From UBA6772 sp965183875 (GTDB lineage Bacteria > Bacteroidota > Bacteroidia > Flavobacteriales > UBA7430): 64,000 nt of DNA. The stretch covers positions 46,087 to 110,086 of the forward strand of contig CBCYMK010000038.1 of the NCBI GenBank assembly GCA_965183875.1, in the 5' to 3' direction. The notes under the pieces were generated by a model. The model saw nothing but the letters and a program-made list of their open reading frames with translations, made no database searches and was not told where the DNA came from. The position numbers were made by a program, and so were the translations under genes. Shown one piece after another: positions 15,905-22,963 of the stretch (position 1 is the stretch's first letter; each line of letters opens with the position of its first letter).

Positions 15905-16806
15905 TAGAAATATCCTTGTGTTTTACGGTCTTCCATTGCTGCTTCACCGCGTTTATCATCTGCCCTATTCCCTCTTTCTGTTTGTCTAGCTACAGATACC
16001 TCCTCAACGATTTTCGCTAAGGTATCGGCCTCAGACTCTAAACCTCCAGTAATGGTAATATCTCCTAGGGTTCTAAAGCGGATTTGTTTGTTTACTATTT
16101 CCTCACTCTCTCTCAATACCAAAAATTCCGATTCTGGTAAAAAAGTATTATCTCTTAATACCACATTTCTATTATGGGCAAAATAAAGAGAAGGGATTTC
16201 TATGTTTTCCATTAGTATATATTGCCAAATATCCATTTCGGTCCAATTAGAAATTGGGAAAACTCTAAAATGTTCACCTAGGTTGTGTTTTCCGTTAAAC
16301 ATATTCCACAACTCGGGCCTTTGGTTTTTAGGATCCCACTGTCCGAAATCATCTCTATGGGAAAAGAAACGCTCTTTAGCTCTTGCCTTTTCCTCATCTC
16401 TACGAGCACCACCTAAACAAGCATCAAACTTATTAGACTCTATGGTATCTAAGAGTGTTACCGTTTGTAATGCATTCCTACTTGCATTCTTACCCGTTTC
16501 TTCTTTTACATTTCCTTTATCTATGGACTCCTGAACAGAACCTACAATTAGTGTAGCCCCTAACCTTTCTACCAAAGCATCTCTAAAAGCGATGGCTTCG
16601 GGGAAATTGTGCCCGGTATCGATATGTACCAATGGAAAGGGGAATTTGGCAGGGTAAAAAGCTTTACGTGCTAAATGAGTTATCACTATAGAATCTTTAC
16701 CCCCTGAAAACAACAAGGCAGGATGCTCAAATTGAGCAGCCGTTTCTCGAAGTACATAGATTGCTTCAGACTCTAATTCACGTAAGTGATCTAAATTGTA
16801 ATTCAT
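15904..16806 (-). CDS. cysD: Sulfate adenylyltransferase subunit 2
   Basis: Catalytic subunit of ATP sulfurylase, forming adenylyl sulfate from ATP and sulfate. A 300-residue PP-loop ATPase with LFSGGKDSIVITHLA near the N terminus and the typical C-terminal RADDKRGEAAMEDRKTQGYF. First gene of the cysD-cysN-DUF2061-cysC-cysQ operon. No PAPS/APS reductase or sulfite reductase gene is in this window. Confidence 0.97.
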   Translation of the reverse strand: MNYNLDHLRELESEAIYVLRETAAQFEHPALLFSGGKDSIVITHLARKAFYPAKFPFPLVHIDTGHNFPEAIAFRDALVERLGATLIVGSVQESIDKGNVKEETGKNASRNALQTVTLLDTIESNKFDACLGGARRDEEKARAKERFFSHRDDFGQWDPKNQRPELWNMFNGKHNLGEHFRVFPISNWTEMDIWQYILMENIEIPSLYFAHNRNVVLRDNTFLPESEFLVLRESEEIVNKQIRFRTLGDITITGGLESEADTLAKIVEEVSVARQTERGNRADDKRGEAAMEDRKTQGYF

Positions 16807-16921
16807 TAGAAATGTTAATTTTTAAGCCATACAGACTTGGTATTCATAGAAGTGTTAAAGATAAAAATATGCACCAATTTTACGACTAATAGATGGCATA
16901 ATTTATGACAAACATTATAAC

Positions 16922-16929
16922 TATATTTG
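16922..16929 (+). promoter_or_regulatory. Candidate -7 box for the TlpA-DUF6029-Omp28 operon
   Basis: TATATTTG, an exact TAnnTTTG match, 22 bases before the ATG of the thioredoxin gene. A good -33 TTG at the usual distance is not evident, so this is only a partial match. Confidence 0.4.
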
Positions 16930-16951
16930 AAAACTCAGAAAACTCGAAAAC

Positions 16952-17446
16952 ATGAAAAATGCAATCTTAGCCTTGGCTATATTCACTAGTACTTTTACAG
17001 CTTTAGCACAAGAGAAAACTAGTAGTTTCCCTTCGGTGAATTTAAAATCTATAGAAGGTAAAATGGTAAACACCAACACTTTCGAAAATGAAGGAAACCC
17101 AATTGTAGTTAGCTTTTGGGCTACCTGGTGTAAACCCTGCGCCAAAGAGCTAGACGCAATAACTGAAGTATATGACGACTGGCAAGAGGAAACCGGTGTT
17201 AAAGTAATTGCGATTTCTATTGACGACGCAAGGAATGCAGCTAAAGTTGCTCCTTATGCAAATGGAAAAGATTGGCCATTTGAAATCTATTTAGATTCTA
17301 ATAGCGATCTTAAACGCGCCTTAAACGTAAATGCCATCCCGCATACTTTTTTATTGAATTCTAAAAATGAAATTGTGTGGCAACACACCTCATACTTCGA
17401 TGGTGATGAAGAAGAATTGTATGAAGAAATTCAAAAATTAAAATAG
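16952..17446 (+). CDS. TlpA-like thioredoxin family protein, exported
   Basis: A 164-residue extracytoplasmic thiol-disulfide protein. A signal peptide (residues 1-20, ending ALAQ) is followed by a thioredoxin fold with active site FWATWCKPCAKEL and the cis-proline region NAIPHTFLL. TlpA/ResA-type proteins reduce or exchange disulfides in the periplasm. It begins a run of five close genes: 7 bases to a DUF6029 barrel, then an Omp28-like lipoprotein that also has a CxxC thioredoxin-type motif. Confidence 0.92.
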   Translation: MKNAILALAIFTSTFTALAQEKTSSFPSVNLKSIEGKMVNTNTFENEGNPIVVSFWATWCKPCAKELDAITEVYDDWQEETGVKVIAISIDDARNAAKVAPYANGKDWPFEIYLDSNSDLKRALNVNAIPHTFLLNSKNEIVWQHTSYFDGDEEELYEEIQKLK

Positions 17447-17453
17447 TCTTTAG

Positions 17454-19097
17454 ATGAAAAATCTACTCCTAATAATACTTCTTTGTTCTGGAAGCTTATT
17501 GGCTCAAAATGGACATTTAAGTGGTAATTTCCAAAGTGACTTCCAACTTTACTTAGAAGATGAAGATTTGGATTTCAACTTAGAAAACCCAAGTTCAGGA
17601 TTCCCAAGTGAACGTTTTCTTTCAAATGGGTTTGCCAATATTATGTATACCAATGCTAATTTCTCAGCAGGTATTAGATATGAGTCATACCAAAATGCAC
17701 TATTAGGTTACCCTGCAGGATACAAGGGAGAAGGCATAACTTATAGATATGCTCAATTCACCAAGAATGGCTTAGAGGTTACGGTAGGTAATTTTTATGA
17801 GCAGTTCGGTAGTGGTATGATTTTACGTGCTTACGAGGAGCGAAACTTAGGATACGACAATGCTTTTGATGGACTAAGATTGAAGTATTCTCCTGTGAAA
17901 GGGGTTTATTTAAAGTCATTAGTTGGGAGGCAACGATTGTTCTTCGATAAAGGAGAAGGGCTTGTAAGAGCTATTGATGGGGAGCTTTCTTTAAATGAAG
18001 CTATCACACCGCTTAACGAAATTAAAACCCAAATTCTATTGGGTGCTAGCTTTGTAAGCAAGTACCAAAAAGACATGAACCCAGCCTATAACTTACCAGA
18101 AAATGTAGGTTCGTGGGCAAGTAGAATGAGTATAAACCATGGACGTTGGAATTTCAATTCTGAGTATGTGCACAAATACAACGATCCTTCGGCGGTAAAC
18201 AACTATATCTACAAGACGGGGAGCGCATTATTAATGAGCGGTTCTTATTCTAAGAGAGGATTTGGCTTGTCTTTAGCGGCTAAGAGAATAGACAATATGG
18301 ATTACCGCTCTGAAAGAGATCAAAACTTACAAAACCTTATGATCAACTACCTACCAGCCCTAACGAAGCAACATGCGTATGCACTAGCTACAATTTACCC
18401 TTATGGTACTATTACTACAGGAGAAATGGGTTTGCAAGCTGAGTTAAATTATAAGGTAAAAAAAGGAACAGCTTTAGGTGGTAAATACGGGATGGGTGTT
18501 CTAGCAAATTTCTCGAATGTTTACGCGATAGACAAGCAACAAATTAATGCTACTACTCCATTAGATTCCACCGGAACACTTGGATATACATCAGACTTTT
18601 TTAAAGTTGGGGACGATAAGTATTTTCAGGAATTTAGTATAGAACTCTCGAAGAAAGTAAACAAGAAACTGAAGCTTGTTGGTACCTATATCAACACCGA
18701 ATACAACAGTGCTGCAATTGTAGGGTATAGTTATCACGGAATGATTTACTCAGATATTTTTGTCTTAGAAACTCAATATAAGATTAAATCTAAACATTCT
18801 ATACGTACAGAAATCCAACACTTAAGTACCAAGCAACACGAGGGGAACTGGGTGATGGGACTGGCAGAATATACGATCTCACCCCATTATTTCTTTGCTG
18901 TACAGAATTTATACAACTATGGGAATTCCGACAAAAAACTGAGTTACCCAACGGTATCTGCAGGATATAATAAAGGCACTTCTAGATTTGCTTTGAGCTA
19001 CGGTAAGCAAAGAGCAGGTATTTTTTGCGTGGGTGGAGTTTGTAGAAATGTACCAGCATCAAATGGCTTAAGTTTAAGTATAACAAGTAGCTTCTAA
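17454..19097 (+). CDS. DUF6029 family outer-membrane barrel-like protein
   Basis: A 547-residue exported protein (signal peptide about residues 1-17, LLLIILLCSGSLLAQ). The mature part is beta-rich with alternating aromatic residues, ending in a C-terminal phenylalanine strand (LSLSITSSF), as outer-membrane barrels do. It matches the DUF6029 family of Bacteroidota. A pair of cysteines close to the C terminus (FCVGGVCRNVPA) appears characteristic of this family. Function unknown. Its placement between two extracytoplasmic thioredoxin-fold proteins suggests that these cysteines are handled by its neighbours. Confidence 0.82.
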   Translation: MKNLLLIILLCSGSLLAQNGHLSGNFQSDFQLYLEDEDLDFNLENPSSGFPSERFLSNGFANIMYTNANFSAGIRYESYQNALLGYPAGYKGEGITYRYAQFTKNGLEVTVGNFYEQFGSGMILRAYEERNLGYDNAFDGLRLKYSPVKGVYLKSLVGRQRLFFDKGEGLVRAIDGELSLNEAITPLNEIKTQILLGASFVSKYQKDMNPAYNLPENVGSWASRMSINHGRWNFNSEYVHKYNDPSAVNNYIYKTGSALLMSGSYSKRGFGLSLAAKRIDNMDYRSERDQNLQNLMINYLPALTKQHAYALATIYPYGTITTGEMGLQAELNYKVKKGTALGGKYGMGVLANFSNVYAIDKQQINATTPLDSTGTLGYTSDFFKVGDDKYFQEFSIELSKKVNKKLKLVGTYINTEYNSAAIVGYSYHGMIYSDIFVLETQYKIKSKHSIRTEIQHLSTKQHEGNWVMGLAEYTISPHYFFAVQNLYNYGNSDKKLSYPTVSAGYNKGTSRFALSYGKQRAGIFCVGGVCRNVPASNGLSLSITSSF

Positions 19098-19101
19098 AAA
19101 C

Positions 19102-19974
19102 ATGAAAACATTTAAATTATACACCCTACTGATTGCTTTACTTAGCATTTCATTTTTCTCTTGTGATATTATTGAACAACCTTTTACTGTAGAACAGCTA
19201 GAAGTGAGTGACTCCTGTGAGGCTTTTATTTTTGCTCCTGTAGAAACCTACACTAAAAAAGTTCTACTAGAAGACTATACAGGCCAAACCTGTGGAAATT
19301 GTCCACGAGCAGCAGAAAAGGCACATGAATTATTACAGCAATATGAAAACCAGCTAGTAGTTATAGCGGTACATGCAGGATGGTTCTCTAATACTTCAGA
19401 CGACTATCCAAATGATTTTACTACAGAGGTAGGGAACGCGTGGGACACCCATTTTGGAAACAGTAGCTTGGGGAACCCAAATGGTATGGTAGATCGTAAA
19501 GACTTCCCAGACTCACATGTTTATCAATTCAGTCAATGGGAAGAAAAGATTGCAAATCAGATTGAACAAGCCCCTTTAGTAGGCATTCAATTGGCTAGTA
19601 ACTACAATGCGAATTCTAATTTAGTTTGTGTAGATGTACAAACAGAGGTTTTGTCAACTGTAGAAACTGACCTACATATAACAGTTGTGCTTATAGAGAG
19701 TGGTATCATTTCAAAACAAACAGACTATTCTGTACATCCAGAGCAATATGTAGATGACTACGAGCAAAATCATGTACTAAGAAAAGGGTTTACCAACGCA
19801 TGGGGAGAAAGCTTAGGTCAGGCACTTTATTCTGAAGGTGAATTATTCACTCATAGATATAGTATTGAGGAAAATAGCGAATGGAACATTGAAAACATGT
19901 CTGTAGTTGCATTTGTAAGCAACCCCGACACCTACGAAGTTTTACAGGTGGAAGAATTGCACCTAACAGAATAA
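19102..19974 (+). CDS. Omp28-related lipoprotein with thioredoxin-like motif
   Basis: A 290-residue lipoprotein: the signal ends in SISFFSC with the acylated Cys near residue 21. The Omp28-type domain follows, with LLEDYTGQTCGNCPRAAEKAHEL, a CxxC thioredoxin-like active site, and AVHAGWFSN. Omp28 was described from Porphyromonas gingivalis as a surface protein; whether this group is redox active has not been settled. It sits four bases after the DUF6029 gene and one base before an outer-membrane barrel gene. Confidence 0.85.
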   Translation: MKTFKLYTLLIALLSISFFSCDIIEQPFTVEQLEVSDSCEAFIFAPVETYTKKVLLEDYTGQTCGNCPRAAEKAHELLQQYENQLVVIAVHAGWFSNTSDDYPNDFTTEVGNAWDTHFGNSSLGNPNGMVDRKDFPDSHVYQFSQWEEKIANQIEQAPLVGIQLASNYNANSNLVCVDVQTEVLSTVETDLHITVVLIESGIISKQTDYSVHPEQYVDDYEQNHVLRKGFTNAWGESLGQALYSEGELFTHRYSIEENSEWNIENMSVVAFVSNPDTYEVLQVEELHLTE

Positions 19975-19975
19975 G

Positions 19976-20572
19976 ATGAAAAAAGTTCTAGGCATTCTTA
20001 TATTACTAACTGGCTTTAGTAGTACAGCTCAAAATTTTGAGGCTGGATTTGTTGGTGGTTTAACAATGAGTCAAATTTCTGGCGATGCATTGTCTGGTTT
20101 TGATAAACCTGGAGCGCGTATTGGCGCATACATCTCCTACCCTATTCATAGGAAACCAATGAATATTGAGGTAGGGATGCAGTATACACAAAAAGGGAGT
20201 CGTGGAACTAGTGGAGAAATGGGTGTACTTAATTACTTTATGGACATGAAGTATCTTGAGCTACCTTTTACCTTAAACTACTGCTTTAAAAATGGATTAA
20301 TTATTGAGTCTGGACTAGGGCCTGGAGTTCTTATATCTTATACGGAAGAAATTACGGGAAGGTTAACAAATACCAATGCCCCAAACACATTTGCATTAGA
20401 TTTTTTATGCGGACTACAATACCAATTTTTAAATCATTTAAAATTTAATATACGCTACGGTAATTCACTCATCACTTTTAGAGAAGAGGATGTGAAAAAC
20501 TCCTTGGAGAAAAGTAAAGATTGGTATTCATCCATGGTTACTTTTGCCTTAATGTATCAAATAAGCCGTTAA
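19976..20572 (+). CDS. Small outer-membrane beta-barrel protein (porin family)
   Basis: A 198-residue exported protein with signal peptide (residues 1-18, ending SSTAQ) and an eight-stranded barrel pattern of the OMP_b-brl type: FEAGFVGGLTMSQISG at the start, strands such as YLELPFTLNYCF and FALDFLCGLQYQF, closing with MVTFALMYQISR. No specific substrate can be inferred. Its stop codon overlaps the ubiX ATG by one base. Confidence 0.82.
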   Translation: MKKVLGILILLTGFSSTAQNFEAGFVGGLTMSQISGDALSGFDKPGARIGAYISYPIHRKPMNIEVGMQYTQKGSRGTSGEMGVLNYFMDMKYLELPFTLNYCFKNGLIIESGLGPGVLISYTEEITGRLTNTNAPNTFALDFLCGLQYQFLNHLKFNIRYGNSLITFREEDVKNSLEKSKDWYSSMVTFALMYQISR

Positions 20573-21132
20573 TGAAACATAAAATTGTAGTTGCTATTAC
20601 AGGGGCCAGCGGATCTATTTACGCTAAAGTATTATTAGATAAGCTAGTTCTATTAAAGGATCAAATAGATTCTGTAGCAGTGGTGATGTCTAAAAATGCG
20701 ATGGATGTTTGGGAGTTCGAATTGGGGAGCAAATCGTATAAAGACTATCCATTTAAAGTATACGCAAAAGACGATTTCATGGCTCCTTTTGCTTCCGGTT
20801 CGGCGCAATACAATACCATGATTGTAGCTCCCTGTTCCATGGGATCTTTAGCCAGAATGGCACAAGGTATTTCTAATGATTTAGTTAGTAGAGCAGCTGA
20901 TGTTATTCTTAAAGAAAGAAGAAAACTTATTCTTATAACCAGAGAAACTCCACTCAGCTTAATTCATATTAACAATATGAAAACCATTACAGAGGCTGGT
21001 GCTATCATCCTTCCTGCAAGCCCATCTTTTTATAGCCTCCCTAAAACCTTCGAAGAGTTAGCTGCTACAGTTATCGACCGAGCAATCGATTCTATTGGCA
21101 TTCAGCAAGATACGCAGAGATGGCAAAGTTAG
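20572..21132 (+). CDS. ubiX: Flavin prenyltransferase UbiX
   Basis: Makes prenylated FMN, the cofactor of UbiD-type decarboxylases, from FMN and dimethylallyl phosphate. About 186 residues from ATG 20572 (TAATG overlap with the preceding gene). Family motifs are clear: VVAITGASGSIYAKVLLDKL, APCSMGSLARMAQGISNDL, and the C-terminal LILITRETPLSLIHINNM. A partner ubiD is not in the window. The upstream in-frame extension reads through the previous gene and is not used. Confidence 0.95.
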   Translation: MKHKIVVAITGASGSIYAKVLLDKLVLLKDQIDSVAVVMSKNAMDVWEFELGSKSYKDYPFKVYAKDDFMAPFASGSAQYNTMIVAPCSMGSLARMAQGISNDLVSRAADVILKERRKLILITRETPLSLIHINNMKTITEAGAIILPASPSFYSLPKTFEELAATVIDRAIDSIGIQQDTQRWQS

Positions 21133-21191
21133 TTGTTGATATCTTTCTAATATTTAATATTTTTTAACACAATAGTAAGCATCGCATACGT

Positions 21192-21199
21192 TATATTTG
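21192..21199 (+). promoter_or_regulatory. Candidate -7 box for the 62-residue gene
   Basis: TATATTTG, an exact TAnnTTTG box, 26 bases before the ATG at 21225. It supports the small gene as a separate transcription unit ending at the hairpin 21419-21447. Confidence 0.45.
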
Positions 21200-21224
21200 A
21201 GTATTAAAAAATAATCAATAGAAA

Positions 21225-21413
21225 ATGCTTGAATTCTGTAAAAGTGTACTTCAAAAAGTAAGTTTTGATCATTCATTATTTCAAAAGGAACTATCAAAAT
21301 CAATTCAGTGGGTAAATGAAGCTGAGGTGGAAAATTTAAAACTCTGGTGTATGGAAACCTACGGTAGCCAACATGGGGCAATTATCCAACAGGCTTTCGA
21401 AACCATTTTATAA
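21225..21413 (+). CDS. Small hypothetical protein (62 residues)
   Basis: I do not recognise this family. It is a 62-residue soluble, mostly helical protein with no signal and two cysteines (positions 5 and 42). It is supported as a gene by its own -7 box 26 bases upstream, a clean ATG, amphipathic helix pattern (FQKELSKSIQWVNEAEVENLKLWCME), and a strong terminator six bases after its stop. No homologous motif or function can be offered. Confidence 0.6.
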   Translation: MLEFCKSVLQKVSFDHSLFQKELSKSIQWVNEAEVENLKLWCMETYGSQHGAIIQQAFETIL

Positions 21414-21418
21414 TATAT

Positions 21419-21447
21419 AAAGGTCTTACTAACGTAAGACCTTTTTT
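21419..21447 (+). terminator. Intrinsic terminator, first of two identical copies
   Basis: Stem AAGGTCTTAC / GTAAGACCTT with loop TAAC, then a run of T. It ends the 62-residue gene. The same 34-base string, including TATGTG after the T run, recurs at 21760-21794. Confidence 0.92.
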
Positions 21448-21452
21448 ATGTG
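21419..21452 (+). repeat. Direct repeat copy 1 (terminator plus flank)
   Basis: 34 bases identical, apart from one extra T in the second copy, to 21760-21794. The two copies enclose the small membrane protein gene 21486-21734. Confidence 0.9.
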
Positions 21453-21485
21453 AAAAATCTACTAAAACAGATAATCCAATTAATT

Positions 21486-21734
21486 ATGCTGAACGAACTA
21501 TTTAACCTCGACCCACCAAAAAACAGCTTTAAATATCTTAAGGTTTCCATTTTACGCATGTCTATAATAGCTCCATTTTTATACGGACTACTAAAACTAA
21601 TAGATTGGCCAAATTATGAAAGGATGTTTATCTTCTCATTTATTTTTTCACTTGTCTATCACCTTATAGTTTACATTTTGAAAAAAAGGCGAGAGAACAA
21701 AGAACAAAAATCACAAAACAAAAGAGTTTATTGA
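21486..21734 (+). CDS. Small hypothetical two-helix membrane protein
   Basis: About 82 residues from ATG 21486; a GTG at 21450 is possible but falls inside the terminator repeat. Two membrane segments are predicted (VSILRMSIIAPFLYGLLKLI and MFIFSFIFSLVYHLIVYIL), with a short loop DWPNYER between and a strongly charged C-terminal tail. I do not recognise the family. It is flanked on both sides by the same 34-base terminator repeat, and no promoter box was found. The second hairpin would end its transcript. Confidence 0.55.
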   Translation: MLNELFNLDPPKNSFKYLKVSILRMSIIAPFLYGLLKLIDWPNYERMFIFSFIFSLVYHLIVYILKKRRENKEQKSQNKRVY

Positions 21735-21759
21735 ACTAAAGGTGTAGCAGTTAATAAAA

Positions 21760-21789
21760 AAAGGTCTTACTAACGTAAGACCTTTTTTT
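21760..21789. terminator. Intrinsic terminator, second copy, between small gene and ruvB
   Basis: Same stem and loop as the copy at 21419, with A tract on the left and T tract on the right, so it can work for the plus-strand small gene and for the minus-strand ruvB that ends at 21796. Confidence 0.9.
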
Positions 21790-21794
21790 ATGTG
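21760..21794 (+). repeat. Direct repeat copy 2 (terminator plus flank)
   Basis: Matches 21419-21452 over the full length, with a single additional T in the T run. Distance between the starts of the two copies is 341 bases. Confidence 0.9.
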
Positions 21795-21795
21795 T

Positions 21796-22818
21796 TTAGA
21801 ACAAATTCAATTCATTATTGTGGTATACTCTTCCTAGATGTTTATAGGCAGCTTCAGTAGCCATTCTTCCACGTTGGGTTCTTAACAAATAACCTTCTTG
21901 AATAAGATAAGGTTCGTATACTTCTTCGAGGGTTGCCGCTTTTTCGCTAACAGCTGTAGCAACAGTGCCCACACCCACAGGGCCACCCTTAAATTTATCT
22001 ATGATGGTTGAGAGTATCATAATATCCATCTCATCAAGGCCTTTTTTATCGACTTTAAGAGCGTCTAATGCTAAATTGGTAATTGACATGTCAATTTTAC
22101 CAGAACCTTTTATTTGGGCAAAATCTCTTACCCTGCGCAATAAGGCATTTGCTATTCTAGGAGTTCCTCTACTCCTACCCGCAATTTCAGAAGCAGCATC
22201 GTATTCTATAGGCACATCGAGTATACATGCAGAACGATCTACAATTTTGGAGAGTAATGTTTTATCGTAATATTTTAATCGGCTATTGATACCGAAACGC
22301 GCTCGTAAGGGTGCAGTTAACAAGCCAGAACGTGTAGTTGCGCCGATAAGCGTAAATGGATTTAAATTGATTTGCACAGAGCGCGCATTAGGGCCTGATT
22401 CTATGAGGATGTCAATTTTAAAATCTTCCATGGCAGAATACAAGTATTCTTCTACCACAGGAGAGAGTCTATGAATCTCATCAATAAACAAAACATCTCT
22501 TTCTCCTAAATTCGTAAGTAAGCCTGCTAAATCGCCTGGTTTATCTAATACAGGCCCAGAAGTGATTTTTACATTTACCCCTAATTCATTAGCAATAATT
22601 CCAGCTAAGGTCGTTTTTCCTAAACCTGGAGGTCCGTGTAACAATACATGGTCGAGTGCTTCCTCACGCTGGTTAGCTGCCATTACAAAAACTTCAAGAT
22701 TGGCAACTACTTCTTCTTGCCCCGAAAAATCATCGAAGGCAGCAGGACGCAATTTAATTTCAAATGTATTTTCCTCTTCGTTTAAATTCTCAGAGGAAGA
22801 ATCAAGATATTCGTTCAT
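21796..22818 (-). CDS. ruvB: Holliday junction branch migration helicase RuvB
   Basis: AAA+ motor that drives branch migration of Holliday junctions with RuvA. Length 340 residues, normal. Walker A GPPGLGKTTLA, Walker B VLFIDEIHRL, sensor TLIGATTRSG, arginine finger region APLRARFGI, and the C-terminal winged helix ending RTQRGRMATEAAYKHLG. ruvA is not adjacent. It lies downstream of coxA on the same strand but is separated by a terminator. Confidence 0.98.
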   Translation of the reverse strand: MNEYLDSSSENLNEEENTFEIKLRPAAFDDFSGQEEVVANLEVFVMAANQREEALDHVLLHGPPGLGKTTLAGIIANELGVNVKITSGPVLDKPGDLAGLLTNLGERDVLFIDEIHRLSPVVEEYLYSAMEDFKIDILIESGPNARSVQINLNPFTLIGATTRSGLLTAPLRARFGINSRLKYYDKTLLSKIVDRSACILDVPIEYDAASEIAGRSRGTPRIANALLRRVRDFAQIKGSGKIDMSITNLALDALKVDKKGLDEMDIMILSTIIDKFKGGPVGVGTVATAVSEKAATLEEVYEPYLIQEGYLLRTQRGRMATEAAYKHLGRVYHNNELNLF

Positions 22819-22922
22819 ATTGCGAATTTAACGAAAAGAATGATTAATTATTAATGATGAATGATTAATTGTACTCGTAGAAGATGACATCAGATAGAAT
22901 GGACTGATAGAAAATGATTGAC

Positions 22923-22954
22923 AAAAAAAAACGCCTCCGTATAGGAGGCGTTTT
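22923..22954 (-). terminator. Terminator of the act-cox respiratory operon
   Basis: Stem AAAACGCCTCC / GGAGGCGTTTT with a five-base loop; on the minus strand it is followed by a run of U. It lies ten bases after the coxA stop. Confidence 0.9.
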
Positions 22955-22963
22955 ATATATAAT

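Noticed and set aside
22830..22920. AT-rich direct repeats before ruvB (TGATTAATTATTAATGATG-like)
   Set aside because: Simple low-complexity repetition without inverted ends or coding content; common in AT-rich spacers.
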